The notes beneath the pieces are model-generated. The model ran no database searches and was not told where the DNA came from. It worked only from the letters and a program-made list of their open reading frames with translations. 64,000 nucleotides of DNA from Desulfarculaceae bacterium (GTDB taxonomy: Bacteria > Desulfobacterota > Desulfarculia > Desulfarculales > Desulfarculaceae), in assembly GCA_020444545.1 (NCBI GenBank), contig JAHLKT010000003.1, positions 496,001 through 560,000 on the forward strand, written 5' to 3'. Position numbers and translations under genes: made by a program. Below are positions 24,255 through 31,591 of this stretch, piece after piece. How positions within the stretch are numbered: the first letter of the stretch is position 1; every line of letters starts with the position of its first letter.

Positions 24255-24884
24255 ATGAAGTTCCTGAAGATTCCGGCAGCCACCATCACCCGCCTGTCGC
24301 TCTACACCAGGGCCCTGGAAGGCCTGGTCAAGGAGCAGGTGACCGTGGTGTCATCCAAGCGGCTGGCCGAGCTCTGCGGGGTGAACCCGGCCCAGATCCG
24401 CAAGGACCTGGCCTACTTCGGCCAGTTCGGCGTGCGCGGAGTCGGCTACTACGTCAAAGAGCTTCTGTTCGACATCAAGAAGATCCTGGGCCTGAACAAG
24501 GAGTGGAACCTAGCCATCGTCGGGGTGGGCAACCTGGGTTGCGCCCTGGTGGCTCACGAGAACTTCTCCAAGCAGGGCTACCGCTTCGTCGCCGCCTTTG
24601 ACGCGGACCCCATGAAGATCGGCCGCAAGCTGGTCACCGGCCTGGTGATCCATCCGCCCAACGAGATGGCCAGCATCTGCAAGGAAAAGCAGGTGGAGAT
24701 GGGGGTCATCGCCGCGCCGCCCAACTTCGCCCAGGAGATCGCCAACCGCTTCATCGACGTGGGGGTCAAGGGCATCCTGAACTTCGCGCCCACCCAGATC
24801 CACGCGCCCGAGGGCGTCAAGGTGGAGAACGTGGACTTCACCGTGAAGCTGGACAACCTGGCGTATTACCTGACGACGGGGTAG
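24255..24884 (+). CDS. rex: Redox-sensing transcriptional repressor Rex
   Basis: A 209-residue regulator that leaves its operators when NADH is high relative to NAD+. The N-terminal winged helix runs from ITRLSLYTRALEGL to CGVNPAQIRKDLAYFGQFG, with the DNA-recognition helix in QIRKDL. The Rossmann domain has the glycine motif VGVGNLGCALV and a fitting acidic residue after AAFDAD. A C-terminal swapped helix ends the protein. It directly follows the atp unit, a recurring neighbourhood in sulfate reducers. Candidate Rex boxes lie before both rex and the atp genes. Confidence 0.95.
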   Translation: MKFLKIPAATITRLSLYTRALEGLVKEQVTVVSSKRLAELCGVNPAQIRKDLAYFGQFGVRGVGYYVKELLFDIKKILGLNKEWNLAIVGVGNLGCALVAHENFSKQGYRFVAAFDADPMKIGRKLVTGLVIHPPNEMASICKEKQVEMGVIAAPPNFAQEIANRFIDVGVKGILNFAPTQIHAPEGVKVENVDFTVKLDNLAYYLTTG

Positions 24885-24895
24885 GAAAACCTGGA

Positions 24896-25399
24896 TTAAT
24901 CCCTAATTTTATCTGCCATTTTAGTGATTCTCACTAAGTGGTGTACAAAATAAATAATTTCTAATGCAGTCTCCGGATCATCATCGATTGCATCCTCGTG
25001 CGCACGCGGGTTGCGTATTCCGGTAATGCAGCCACAGAAAATGTCCATGTAACCGCGTTGTGCATCATCGCCTGACTTGCCATCCAAATTACTTAATTTT
25101 AAAACAGGATTTTTCGCACTAAACACATTTTGCATTAGCTGTGCGCCGTCAAGCTTTCTGCCAGTTTTCTTTCTTACATAACTATTTAGATATTTAAAGC
25201 TAGATTCGACAGCTTGCGTGTAGTGTTTATTCCTATACAGAGAGATGGTAGCCCTTCTAAGACCTTTGTCTTTGATTAATCCATCAAATAACTGGTCCCA
25301 GTCAGACTCAACACTCCTAGCGCCTCCCGATAGACCTAAAGAGTCGACCTCCTTCTTAAGAGCCCCTGCCAATTTTAATATGGAATTTTCGCTATTCAT
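24896..25399 (-). CDS. TIGR02391/Ymh-family protein
   Basis: A 167-residue protein matching the pattern of the TIGR02391 (Hypoth_Ymh) family: an AVESSFKYLNSYVRKKTG helix, then NPVLKLSNLDGKSGDDAQRG, and the signature GCITGIRNPRAHEDAIDDDPETALE. Family function is unknown, but members are frequently found in genomic islands and near phage-defence genes. It is AT-rich against a GC-rich background. It starts three bases after the stop of the upstream winged-helix gene and converges on rex, 11 bases from its stop. Confidence 0.8.
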   Translation of the reverse strand: MNSENSILKLAGALKKEVDSLGLSGGARSVESDWDQLFDGLIKDKGLRRATISLYRNKHYTQAVESSFKYLNSYVRKKTGRKLDGAQLMQNVFSAKNPVLKLSNLDGKSGDDAQRGYMDIFCGCITGIRNPRAHEDAIDDDPETALEIIYFVHHLVRITKMADKIRD

Positions 25400-25402
25400 A
25401 AT

Positions 25403-26131
25403 TTACTGTTTATACAAGTGCTTGGCCATACTGGCAAATATTTGATTTATTTGTTCTGATGTTGTCTCTGGCGAAATATGGATTTGTATGTCGATATGTA
25501 TATGAGGCATCCCACCATTGGACCTACCAATAACGCCCCCTAGGGATTGTTCGCCACCACCAGGATCGCTTTTTTGTTTTTCTTCTTGGCTTTGGTTGCC
25601 TGTGACTGATTCCTCCTGCTCCCGAACTCGGGTGTTGTTTTCGTTCCAGACCAACTGATCTCCTACTTGTGCCAACAATCCTGACATTTTAAGTATTTCA
25701 ATTAGGCATATTACACCTGTATTTCTTTCCGGATTTGAACTTTTCTCTAGAATAGAAAAGATTCGGCGTTTTAGTTCATCCTCGGAAATTTCCCCCCGAA
25801 CCCGTATCATGTCTAGGACAGCTTGGGCGTCTTCGGACTCTAACAACGCTGTGCGCCACCCTTCAGCAACATCTTCGTCAAGGTTGTTTACAATAGCAGA
25901 AGAAAGGGAAGAGCCAAGCTCTGTTATACACTTAACTCTGCCGCCAGAAATCAACCCTAGGTTTGCCAAAAAACCATGGCTTTTAGATAATATATTACGA
26001 CTTATATCAGTCTTTTTAACAATATCTTCTAGCGACCCCCCCCTGGGGCCCAACAACTGGTAGCCTCTTAATATTTGGGTTAAAGTTTTATACGACACTA
26101 CAGGGATAGTCATTTTCTTTGATTCTGCCAC
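25403..26131 (-). CDS. Winged-helix hypothetical protein (DUF5343-like region)
   Basis: A 242-residue protein. The GTG at 26131 is chosen for GGGGGAG six bases upstream. Residues 8 to about 160 look like helical/winged-helix DNA- or partner-binding repeats (LRGYQLLGPRGGSLEDIVKK, then SRNILSKSHGFLANLGLISG). A low-complexity charged linker (about residues 175-205) leads to a tail with IHIDIQIHISPETTSEQI. The first part resembles DUF5343 proteins, which often accompany TIGR02391 genes. With the downstream gene it forms a coupled AT-rich pair, a candidate defence or toxin-antitoxin-like module; that role is inference. Confidence 0.7.
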   Translation of the reverse strand: MAESKKMTIPVVSYKTLTQILRGYQLLGPRGGSLEDIVKKTDISRNILSKSHGFLANLGLISGGRVKCITELGSSLSSAIVNNLDEDVAEGWRTALLESEDAQAVLDMIRVRGEISEDELKRRIFSILEKSSNPERNTGVICLIEILKMSGLLAQVGDQLVWNENNTRVREQEESVTGNQSQEEKQKSDPGGGEQSLGGVIGRSNGGMPHIHIDIQIHISPETTSEQINQIFASMAKHLYKQ

Positions 26132-26175
26132 GCTATACTCCCCCTCTGGAGTGATCCACAACCTCGCTAAACAAC

Positions 26176-26210
26176 AAAACCCGGCCCTCTCCTCACGGAG
26201 ATAGGCCGGG
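26176..26210 (-). terminator. Terminator ahead of the AT-rich gene pair
   Basis: A stem of CCCGGCC (26180-26186) with GGCCGGG (26204-26210), extended by TCTCC/GGAGA pairs, is followed on the minus strand by four T residues. It would stop readthrough from the lipoprotein gene upstream and keep the pair insulated. Confidence 0.6.
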
Positions 26211-26290
26211 CAAATCATGACCCGTTGCAAAATCTCAGCGCTGCTATAGCGCCGACCTCGCAATAAGTTGCACCAGGGACAAAACCCCTG

Positions 26291-26683
26291 TCAAGAAGGT
26301 TTTTTTTTCTTCCCCCTCCTCTCATTCACCCACTTGTCAAACGGCACCACCTTCATGCGGTGGTTGGAGTCCTTTATCACCTGCTCCACCAGGCGCAGCG
26401 CGGCCTTGAGGTTGCCCGTGTCTCCTCCGCCCCACCAGCCGCCGGGCTCGCGCGGGGCCGGGCGGCTTAGCCAGGCCCAGACCGCCAGGGCCAACGCCGC
26501 GCCCAGGACCACCCCTCCCGCCACGGCCCAGGGCCACCAGGCCGCGCCGCCCGCCAGCACCGGCCCCCCGGCCAACAGCGGCCCGGCTTCCGGGGCTTGG
26601 GCTGCCTGGCGCACCAGGCAGCCGGGCAAGAGCCAGGCGCTCAACAAGCTCAGGCAAGTTGTCGCAACAAGATGAAACCGCAC
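26291..26683 (-). CDS. Putative small lipoprotein with a membrane helix
   Basis: A 130-residue protein beginning (GTG at 26683, GGGGGGA just upstream) with a lipoprotein signal MRFHLVATTCLSLLSAWLLP followed by the lipobox cysteine. A second hydrophobic stretch around residues 50-70 (WAVAGGVVLGAALALAVWAW) would be a membrane helix. The rest is low-complexity and a basic C-terminus, GKKKKPS. No domain is recognised. Its composition matches the GC-rich host, unlike the next two genes downstream. Whether it is a true gene is not certain. Confidence 0.5.
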   Translation of the reverse strand: MRFHLVATTCLSLLSAWLLPGCLVRQAAQAPEAGPLLAGGPVLAGGAAWWPWAVAGGVVLGAALALAVWAWLSRPAPREPGGWWGGGDTGNLKAALRLVEQVIKDSNHRMKVVPFDKWVNERRGKKKKPS

Positions 26684-26860
26684 ACGTCCCCCCTGCCCCG
26701 GCGGGGCAGGAGCGATGCAATGCAAGGATGCCGCCGGTTATGCGCTGATTACACGGATGTCTCGTACATCCTTAAAATACGCACCCTTGCGCCACAAGGG
26801 CAGCGGGTGGGGCGAGGCGAGGCGGAAAGGGCTTACGGTATGCGGGGCGGGCTTATCGGC

Positions 26861-26895
26861 AAAAAACGGCCGCCCGGCATGGGAGCCGGGCGGCC
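26861..26895 (-). terminator. Terminator ending the Hdr/oxidase operon
   Basis: A perfect 11-bp stem (26868-26878 with 26885-26895) is followed on the minus strand by a G and six T residues. Confidence 0.9.
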
Positions 26896-26916
26896 GGGGA
26901 TAGCGTTTCGGTTGGC

Positions 26917-29505
26917 TTACTTGGCCAGGCGGCCGGCCACCAGCTCGGTGATGTCCATGACCTTGACCTTGCCCAGCTTCTCCTTGCGGGCCCGGGCCGC
27001 GCCCTGGTTCAGGGAGTTCTTGCAGCTGGGGCAGGCGCTCACCACGGTGTCGGCGCCCACGTCGATGGCCTGCTTGATGCGGGCCAGGGCGATGTCCTGG
27101 TTCAGGTCGTTGGCGAATGCCTTGACCCCGCCGCCGCCGCCGCAACACTTGGCCAGCTGGCGGTTGAGGGGGAACTCGATCAGCTCCACCCCGGGCAGGG
27201 CCTTGATCACCTCGCGGGGCTCCTCGTAGACCCCCAAATGGCGGCCCAGGTCGCAGGGGTCGTGATAGGCCACCTTGAGCGGCTTGGCGTCGTCCTTGAA
27301 GCTCAGCTTGCCGCCCTCCACCAGCTCCTTGAGCAGGAACACCACGTGGTTGGGCTTGTAGCCGTCGCCGTGGTCATACTTGGGGTAGAGGTCCTCGAAG
27401 GTCTTGTAGCAACCCGCGCAGGTGGTCAGGAGCTGGCTGATGCCCTTGTCCTTGAAGATGGCCGCGTTCTTAGAGGCCACCGCGTTGAAGGTCTGCATGT
27501 CGCCCACCAGGTAGGCCAGGTAGCCGCAGCAGTTCTCCTGCTCGCCCAGGGTGGTGTAGTCGATGCCCGCCGCGTCCAGGATCTTCATCACCGCGGGGAT
27601 GATCTTCACGTCCTGGTAGGAGGCCACGCAGCCCAGGTGCAGCAGGGTGTCGGCCTTGTCCTTGGGCTCATAGCTCACGGGATAGGAGTCGGTGCGGGTC
27701 TCGCGGGGCTGGGCAAAGGGGTTGCCCGCCTCGATCATGTCCACCATGAGCTTCTTGAAGATCTCGGGCAGATAGCCCTGCTCCACCAGGCGCTGGCGGG
27801 CGGCCTGCACCACCACCGAGAGGTCCACCTGGGCCGGGCAGGTGTACTTGCAGTTCATGCACAACATGCACTGGTACAGGCGCTCGGCGATGTCGGCCGA
27901 GCCCTGCATGGCTCCGGTGAGGAGCGCGAAGGCCAGGGTGATGCGGCCTTTGGCGTTCATGGCCTCCAGGTCGGTCTGGGCGTAGGTGGGGCAGCCCAGG
28001 CGGCAGAAGCCGCACTGGATGCAGGCCACGATCTCGTTGTCCGCCGCGCCCAGGCTGGCCACGTCGGGGTGTTCCAGGCGCAGGGGGTCGAAGCCGCAGT
28101 GCTGGTAGATGTCCTCGATGGAGTCCTTGAGCCCCAGCTTGCCGGGGTTCAATATGCTCTTGGGGTCCAGGGCGCCCTTGAGGGTTTGCATGACCTCCTT
28201 GCCCACCGCGCCCAGCTCGGTCTCGATAATGGGGCTCTTGGCCATGCCCAGGCCGTGCTCGGCGCTCATGGTGCCTTCCATCCGGGCGGTCAGCTCCACG
28301 AACTCCAGGGCGATCTTCTTCACCGCGTCCCACTGATCGGCCTGCTTCACGTCCATGATGAAGGTGGCGTGCAGGTTGCCGTCGCCGATGTGCCCGAAGG
28401 TGGCGATGGGGAAGCCGTGCTTCTCGCCGATGGCCTGGATTTCCTTAATGGTCTCGGGGATCTTGGTCATGGGCACCCCGAAGTCCTCCATCAGGGGCAC
28501 CAGGCGGTAGCCGGGCTTGAGGCGGCTCATGGCCGGGACCAGGCGGTGGCGCGCCTCCCACAGGGGGGCCTTCTCCAGGTCGTCGTCGGTCCACTTGGCG
28601 TTGATCAGGCTGTGGCCGCCGCAGATGGCGTTCACCTGCTTGACGTAGTCCTCCACCGCCGCCTTGTGGCCGTCCAGCTCCAGCATGATCATGCAGCCCA
28701 CGCCGTCATCCACCTTCAGGTCGATGGCCTTCTGCAAGACCTGGAGCGACACGTCGTCCAGAATCTCGCAGGTGGCGATGGGCACGCCGGTGGTGAGCAT
28801 CTCGGTGACCGCCGCCCCGGCGCTGGTGATGTCCGGGAACTCCAGGCGGGCGCTGATGGCGTAGGCCGGGGCGGGCAGGATCTTAAGCGTGGCCTCGGTG
28901 ATCACCCCCAGGGTGCCCTCGCTGGCGCAGAAGAGCTGGGTCAGGTTGTAGCCGCTGGAGGTCTTGGGCGCCTTGGAGCCGGTTTTGAGTACGCGGCCGT
29001 CGGCCAGCACCACGGTCAGGCCCATGACATAGTCCTTGGTGGTGCCGTATTTGACCGCGCGGATGCCCGAGGCGTTGGTGTTGATCATGCCGCCGATGGT
29101 GGCGATGCCCGCGCTGCCCGGGTCGGGCGGGAAGAAGAAGCCCTTGGCCGCCACCGCCGCGTTGAGCGCGCCGCAGACCACCCCGGCCTGCACCCGGGCG
29201 TAGTGGTCGGGCAGGTTGATCTCCAACACCTGGTTCATGCGGATGAGGTTGAGCACCACCCCGCCGTGGGGGGCCAGGGCCGCGCCGGTAACGCTGGTGC
29301 CGCCGCCCCGGGCGATCACCGGCACCCCGGCCTCGTGGCAGGCGGCCAGGATCTGGCTGACCTCATCGGTGCTCTCGGCGAAGACCATGGCGTCGGGCAG
29401 GCCGATGTGCACCGACATGTCCCGGGCGTAGGCCAGGCAGTCGGCCTGGTTGGTGACTAGGTTCTCCTCGCCCACGATCTGGGCAAGCTTTGCGCTGATT
29501 TCCAT
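26917..29505 (-). CDS. GlcD-GlcF-type fusion: FAD-linked oxidase with Fe-S and CCG domains
   Basis: An 862-residue fusion resembling D-lactate dehydrogenase/glycolate oxidase. The FAD-binding part has VIARGGGTSVTGAALAPHGG (about residue 65-85) and an oxidase C-terminal domain (FGHIGDGNLHATF, SAEHGLG). Two [4Fe-4S] motifs follow (CIQCGFCRLGCP and CMLCMNCKYTCP), then two CCG domains (ENCCGYLAYL and AKCCGGGGGVKAF). It would oxidise a 2-hydroxyacid and pass electrons through Fe-S clusters. GGGAGG precedes the ATG at 29505. It ends an operon with HdrA/B/C-like proteins and a lipoyl carrier, so electrons may enter or leave via the Hdr complex. The substrate (lactate, glycolate, 2-hydroxyglutarate or another) is not certain. 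Confidence 0.88.
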   Translation of the reverse strand: MEISAKLAQIVGEENLVTNQADCLAYARDMSVHIGLPDAMVFAESTDEVSQILAACHEAGVPVIARGGGTSVTGAALAPHGGVVLNLIRMNQVLEINLPDHYARVQAGVVCGALNAAVAAKGFFFPPDPGSAGIATIGGMINTNASGIRAVKYGTTKDYVMGLTVVLADGRVLKTGSKAPKTSSGYNLTQLFCASEGTLGVITEATLKILPAPAYAISARLEFPDITSAGAAVTEMLTTGVPIATCEILDDVSLQVLQKAIDLKVDDGVGCMIMLELDGHKAAVEDYVKQVNAICGGHSLINAKWTDDDLEKAPLWEARHRLVPAMSRLKPGYRLVPLMEDFGVPMTKIPETIKEIQAIGEKHGFPIATFGHIGDGNLHATFIMDVKQADQWDAVKKIALEFVELTARMEGTMSAEHGLGMAKSPIIETELGAVGKEVMQTLKGALDPKSILNPGKLGLKDSIEDIYQHCGFDPLRLEHPDVASLGAADNEIVACIQCGFCRLGCPTYAQTDLEAMNAKGRITLAFALLTGAMQGSADIAERLYQCMLCMNCKYTCPAQVDLSVVVQAARQRLVEQGYLPEIFKKLMVDMIEAGNPFAQPRETRTDSYPVSYEPKDKADTLLHLGCVASYQDVKIIPAVMKILDAAGIDYTTLGEQENCCGYLAYLVGDMQTFNAVASKNAAIFKDKGISQLLTTCAGCYKTFEDLYPKYDHGDGYKPNHVVFLLKELVEGGKLSFKDDAKPLKVAYHDPCDLGRHLGVYEEPREVIKALPGVELIEFPLNRQLAKCCGGGGGVKAFANDLNQDIALARIKQAIDVGADTVVSACPSCKNSLNQGAARARKEKLGKVKVMDITELVAGRLAK

Positions 29506-29675
29506 GATGCTCCCTCCCGGCCCGTTCTGGCGGGCTCCCTCAAACAAGCGGGGAGAGCGCGAGCGCCCTCCCCTCATTCACCCCTCTACCGCCGGCTAAA
29601 GACACGGGGCCAGGGGCCCCGCCCTCCCACTTCAGCCGACCGGCAATATCGCTTATGTTCCCTAAGCGCCAAGGA

Positions 29676-30104
29676 CTAGTCCTTGTCTTGGTCCAGCTTG
29701 GCGATCTCCGCCTCCACCCATTTGGCGTAGGCCTCGCCCTGCATCAGCTTGGCCAGGTCGGCGGTCAGGTCGCTGGGGCGGATCTTGCAAATCCAGCCCT
29801 CGCCGTAGCAGTCCGAGTTGATCAGCTCGGGCTCGTCCTCCAGCTCCTCGTTGCCCTCGGCCACCTCGCCGGAGACCACGGCGTAGACCCGGCCCACCCA
29901 CTTGCCGCTCTCGATGGAGCCGAAGGGCTTGCCCTGGGTCACCTCGTCGTCCTCCTCGGGCACGTCCACGAAGGTGATCTCGCCGGCCAGGCGCTGAGTG
30001 AGGTCCGTGGTGCCCATCACCACGTGGTCGCCCTCCACCTTGGCCCAAAAATGGTTGGTGTCATAGTACAGATCGTCGGGAAAATTGTAGCCTGAAACCT
30101 CCAT
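29676..30104 (-). CDS. GcvH/LbpA-like lipoyl carrier protein
   Basis: A 142-residue protein of the glycine-cleavage H-protein fold. The likely lipoyl-lysine is Lys68 in GSIESGKWVGRVYAVVSGEV, aligning with the ESVKA lysine of GcvH; the usual Ser-Val before Lys is Ser-Gly and the following Ala is Trp. The C-terminus (CYGEGWICKIRPSD) matches the H-protein core. None of gcvT, gcvP or other glycine-cleavage genes is present. Instead it lies within an hdr-type operon, as do LbpA lipoate-binding proteins of the sHdr sulfur-oxidation system, so a role as an intermediate carrier for that complex is likelier than glycine cleavage. Confidence 0.8.
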   Translation of the reverse strand: MEVSGYNFPDDLYYDTNHFWAKVEGDHVVMGTTDLTQRLAGEITFVDVPEEDDEVTQGKPFGSIESGKWVGRVYAVVSGEVAEGNEELEDEPELINSDCYGEGWICKIRPSDLTADLAKLMQGEAYAKWVEAEIAKLDQDKD

Positions 30105-30221
30105 GGGCCGACTCCTCCTCTGGATCCCAATTGGGTTTATTAAACCGATTCGCTTGGAGCGTTGGCGCCGCCCCGCCTCGCCCTGCCTGCTATATCATAG
30201 CAACCGAGGCAGGCCAAACCA

Positions 30222-31097
30222 CTACTCCTTGAAAGCCTTGATCAGCTCCTTGGGCTTCACCCGGTTGAGCTTGAGACCCACCTCGTCCGGGCTCAGGCCC
30301 AGGCCCAGGCCCAACAGCTGGGTCAGGTATACCACCGGCACCTTGAACTTGGTGTCCATGCGCTTGGCTATGGCCTTTTGCTGGCCCTCGAACATCACGT
30401 TGCAAAAAGGGCAGACCATGACCATGGCCGTGACCCCCAGGGCGTCCAGCTCGGCCAGCTTGGCCCCGGCCAGAGACCCGGCCAGCTCCTCGTCCGCGCC
30501 CAAGACCCCGCCCCCGCAGCAGTCCTTGAGCCGGGGGTGGTTCACCGCCTCGGCCCCGGTGGCCGCGATGAGCCGGGCCAGGCTTTGCGGATTCTCCGGG
30601 TCCTCCAGGCCGCCCAGGACCTCCGAGGGCTTCAGGTAGTGGCAGCCGTAGTGCGGCGCGAAGCTGAAGCCCTCCAGGCTCTTGGTCATCTTGGCTTGAA
30701 TCGCCTCCACGCCCACCTCGTTCAAGAGGAAGCGCATGAGGTGGGTGGCCTTGACCCCGGGCTCGTAGCGCAGGCCCAGGGGCTCCAGTTCTTTATTGAC
30801 CGCCTCGGCGGCGATGGGGTCGTGGGCCAGGTGATGCTCGGCCTCGGCCAGGGTGCCGGCGCAGGCCGAGCACAGGGCCACCAGGGGCAGGCCGTGGGCC
30901 CGCGCCTGGGCCAGGGCCCGGGCCGCGATGACCAGGGCGTGGCCTTGGTCCGAGCCCTTCAGGGGATAGCCGCAGCAGGCCAGGGCCGGGTCGTCCACCA
31001 GCTCCACCCCCAAAGCCTGGCAGACCTTGCGGGCGCTGAGCTCGTAGTTCAGGTTTCTGACCGGCACGGTGCAGCCCAGGAAAAGCAGAGCCTTCAT
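30222..31097 (-). CDS. HdrB-like subunit with two CCG domains
   Basis: A 291-residue protein of the HdrB family (heterodisulfide reductase catalytic subunit type), which binds unusual noncubane [4Fe-4S] clusters. Both cysteine-rich motifs of the CX30-40-CCG-X35-CXXC type are visible: FLGC...ACCGYP...CSAC and HYGC...DCCGGG...CPFC. It starts on a TGATG overlap with the hdrC stop. It may reduce a disulfide or transfer electrons with HdrC and the flavoproteins. No membrane subunit (DsrM/QmoC-like) is adjacent. Confidence 0.88.
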   Translation of the reverse strand: MKALLFLGCTVPVRNLNYELSARKVCQALGVELVDDPALACCGYPLKGSDQGHALVIAARALAQARAHGLPLVALCSACAGTLAEAEHHLAHDPIAAEAVNKELEPLGLRYEPGVKATHLMRFLLNEVGVEAIQAKMTKSLEGFSFAPHYGCHYLKPSEVLGGLEDPENPQSLARLIAATGAEAVNHPRLKDCCGGGVLGADEELAGSLAGAKLAELDALGVTAMVMVCPFCNVMFEGQQKAIAKRMDTKFKVPVVYLTQLLGLGLGLSPDEVGLKLNRVKPKELIKAFKE

Positions 31098-31591
31098 CAG
31101 GCGCCCTCCCCCGCATCCTGCTCTTGGGGCGCGATGCCCAGGATGCTCTGGAAGTCGCTCGGGCGCTGCTCCACCGGGGGCAGGCCCAGCTCGGCGCGCT
31201 TTTCGTTCTCGAACTCGGTGATCTCCAGCAGGCGGCCCTGCTTGGCCAAGAGCTCGGCGGTGATGCGGGCCGAAGGCGGGGCGTGGCCCTCGCGGGCGGC
31301 CAGGTTCTTGATGGCGGTAAGCACGTCGGTGAAGCGCACCCCCTGGGGGCAGACCTCGCCGCAGGTGTAGCAGGAGGAGCAGAGCCAGATGAGCGGCGAG
31401 GCCAAAACCTCCTCGCGTTGGCCCAAAAGGGCGGCGCGGATGATACGCCTCGGGTCGTACTCCGGGCGGTTGGCCCCCACCGGGCAGCGGGCGGAGCAGG
31501 CCGCGCAGCCGAAGCACACCCGGATGCCCGCGCCTCCGGGCTCGGCGGCTATCTGATGCTTGAAGCCGGGATCGCAGTCGTTGAGCCGCAT
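31097..31591 (-). CDS. HdrC-like iron-sulfur subunit
   Basis: A 164-residue protein with two [4Fe-4S] motifs, CFGCAACSARCP and CSSCYTCGEVCPQG, and helical surrounding sequence. It would relay electrons between HdrA-like and HdrB-like partners. Both ends overlap its neighbours by one base (TGATG), showing translational coupling. It lacks the extra membrane domain seen in HdrE- or QmoC-type proteins. Confidence 0.88.
   Translation of the reverse strand: MRLNDCDPGFKHQIAAEPGGAGIRVCFGCAACSARCPVGANRPEYDPRRIIRAALLGQREEVLASPLIWLCSSCYTCGEVCPQGVRFTDVLTAIKNLAAREGHAPPSARITAELLAKQGRLLEITEFENEKRAELGLPPVEQRPSDFQSILGIAPQEQDAGEGA

Noticed and set aside
27238-29460. A 740-codon plus-strand open frame
   Set aside because: Antisense to the GlcD-GlcF-type oxidase, with low-complexity composition typical of a GC-rich shadow frame and no ribosome site.
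29505-29676. Possible glycine riboswitch or other leader near the GcvH-like gene
   Set aside because: The region upstream of the gene's start (30105-30221) has no paired aptamer-like conserved core, and the gene sits inside an operon.
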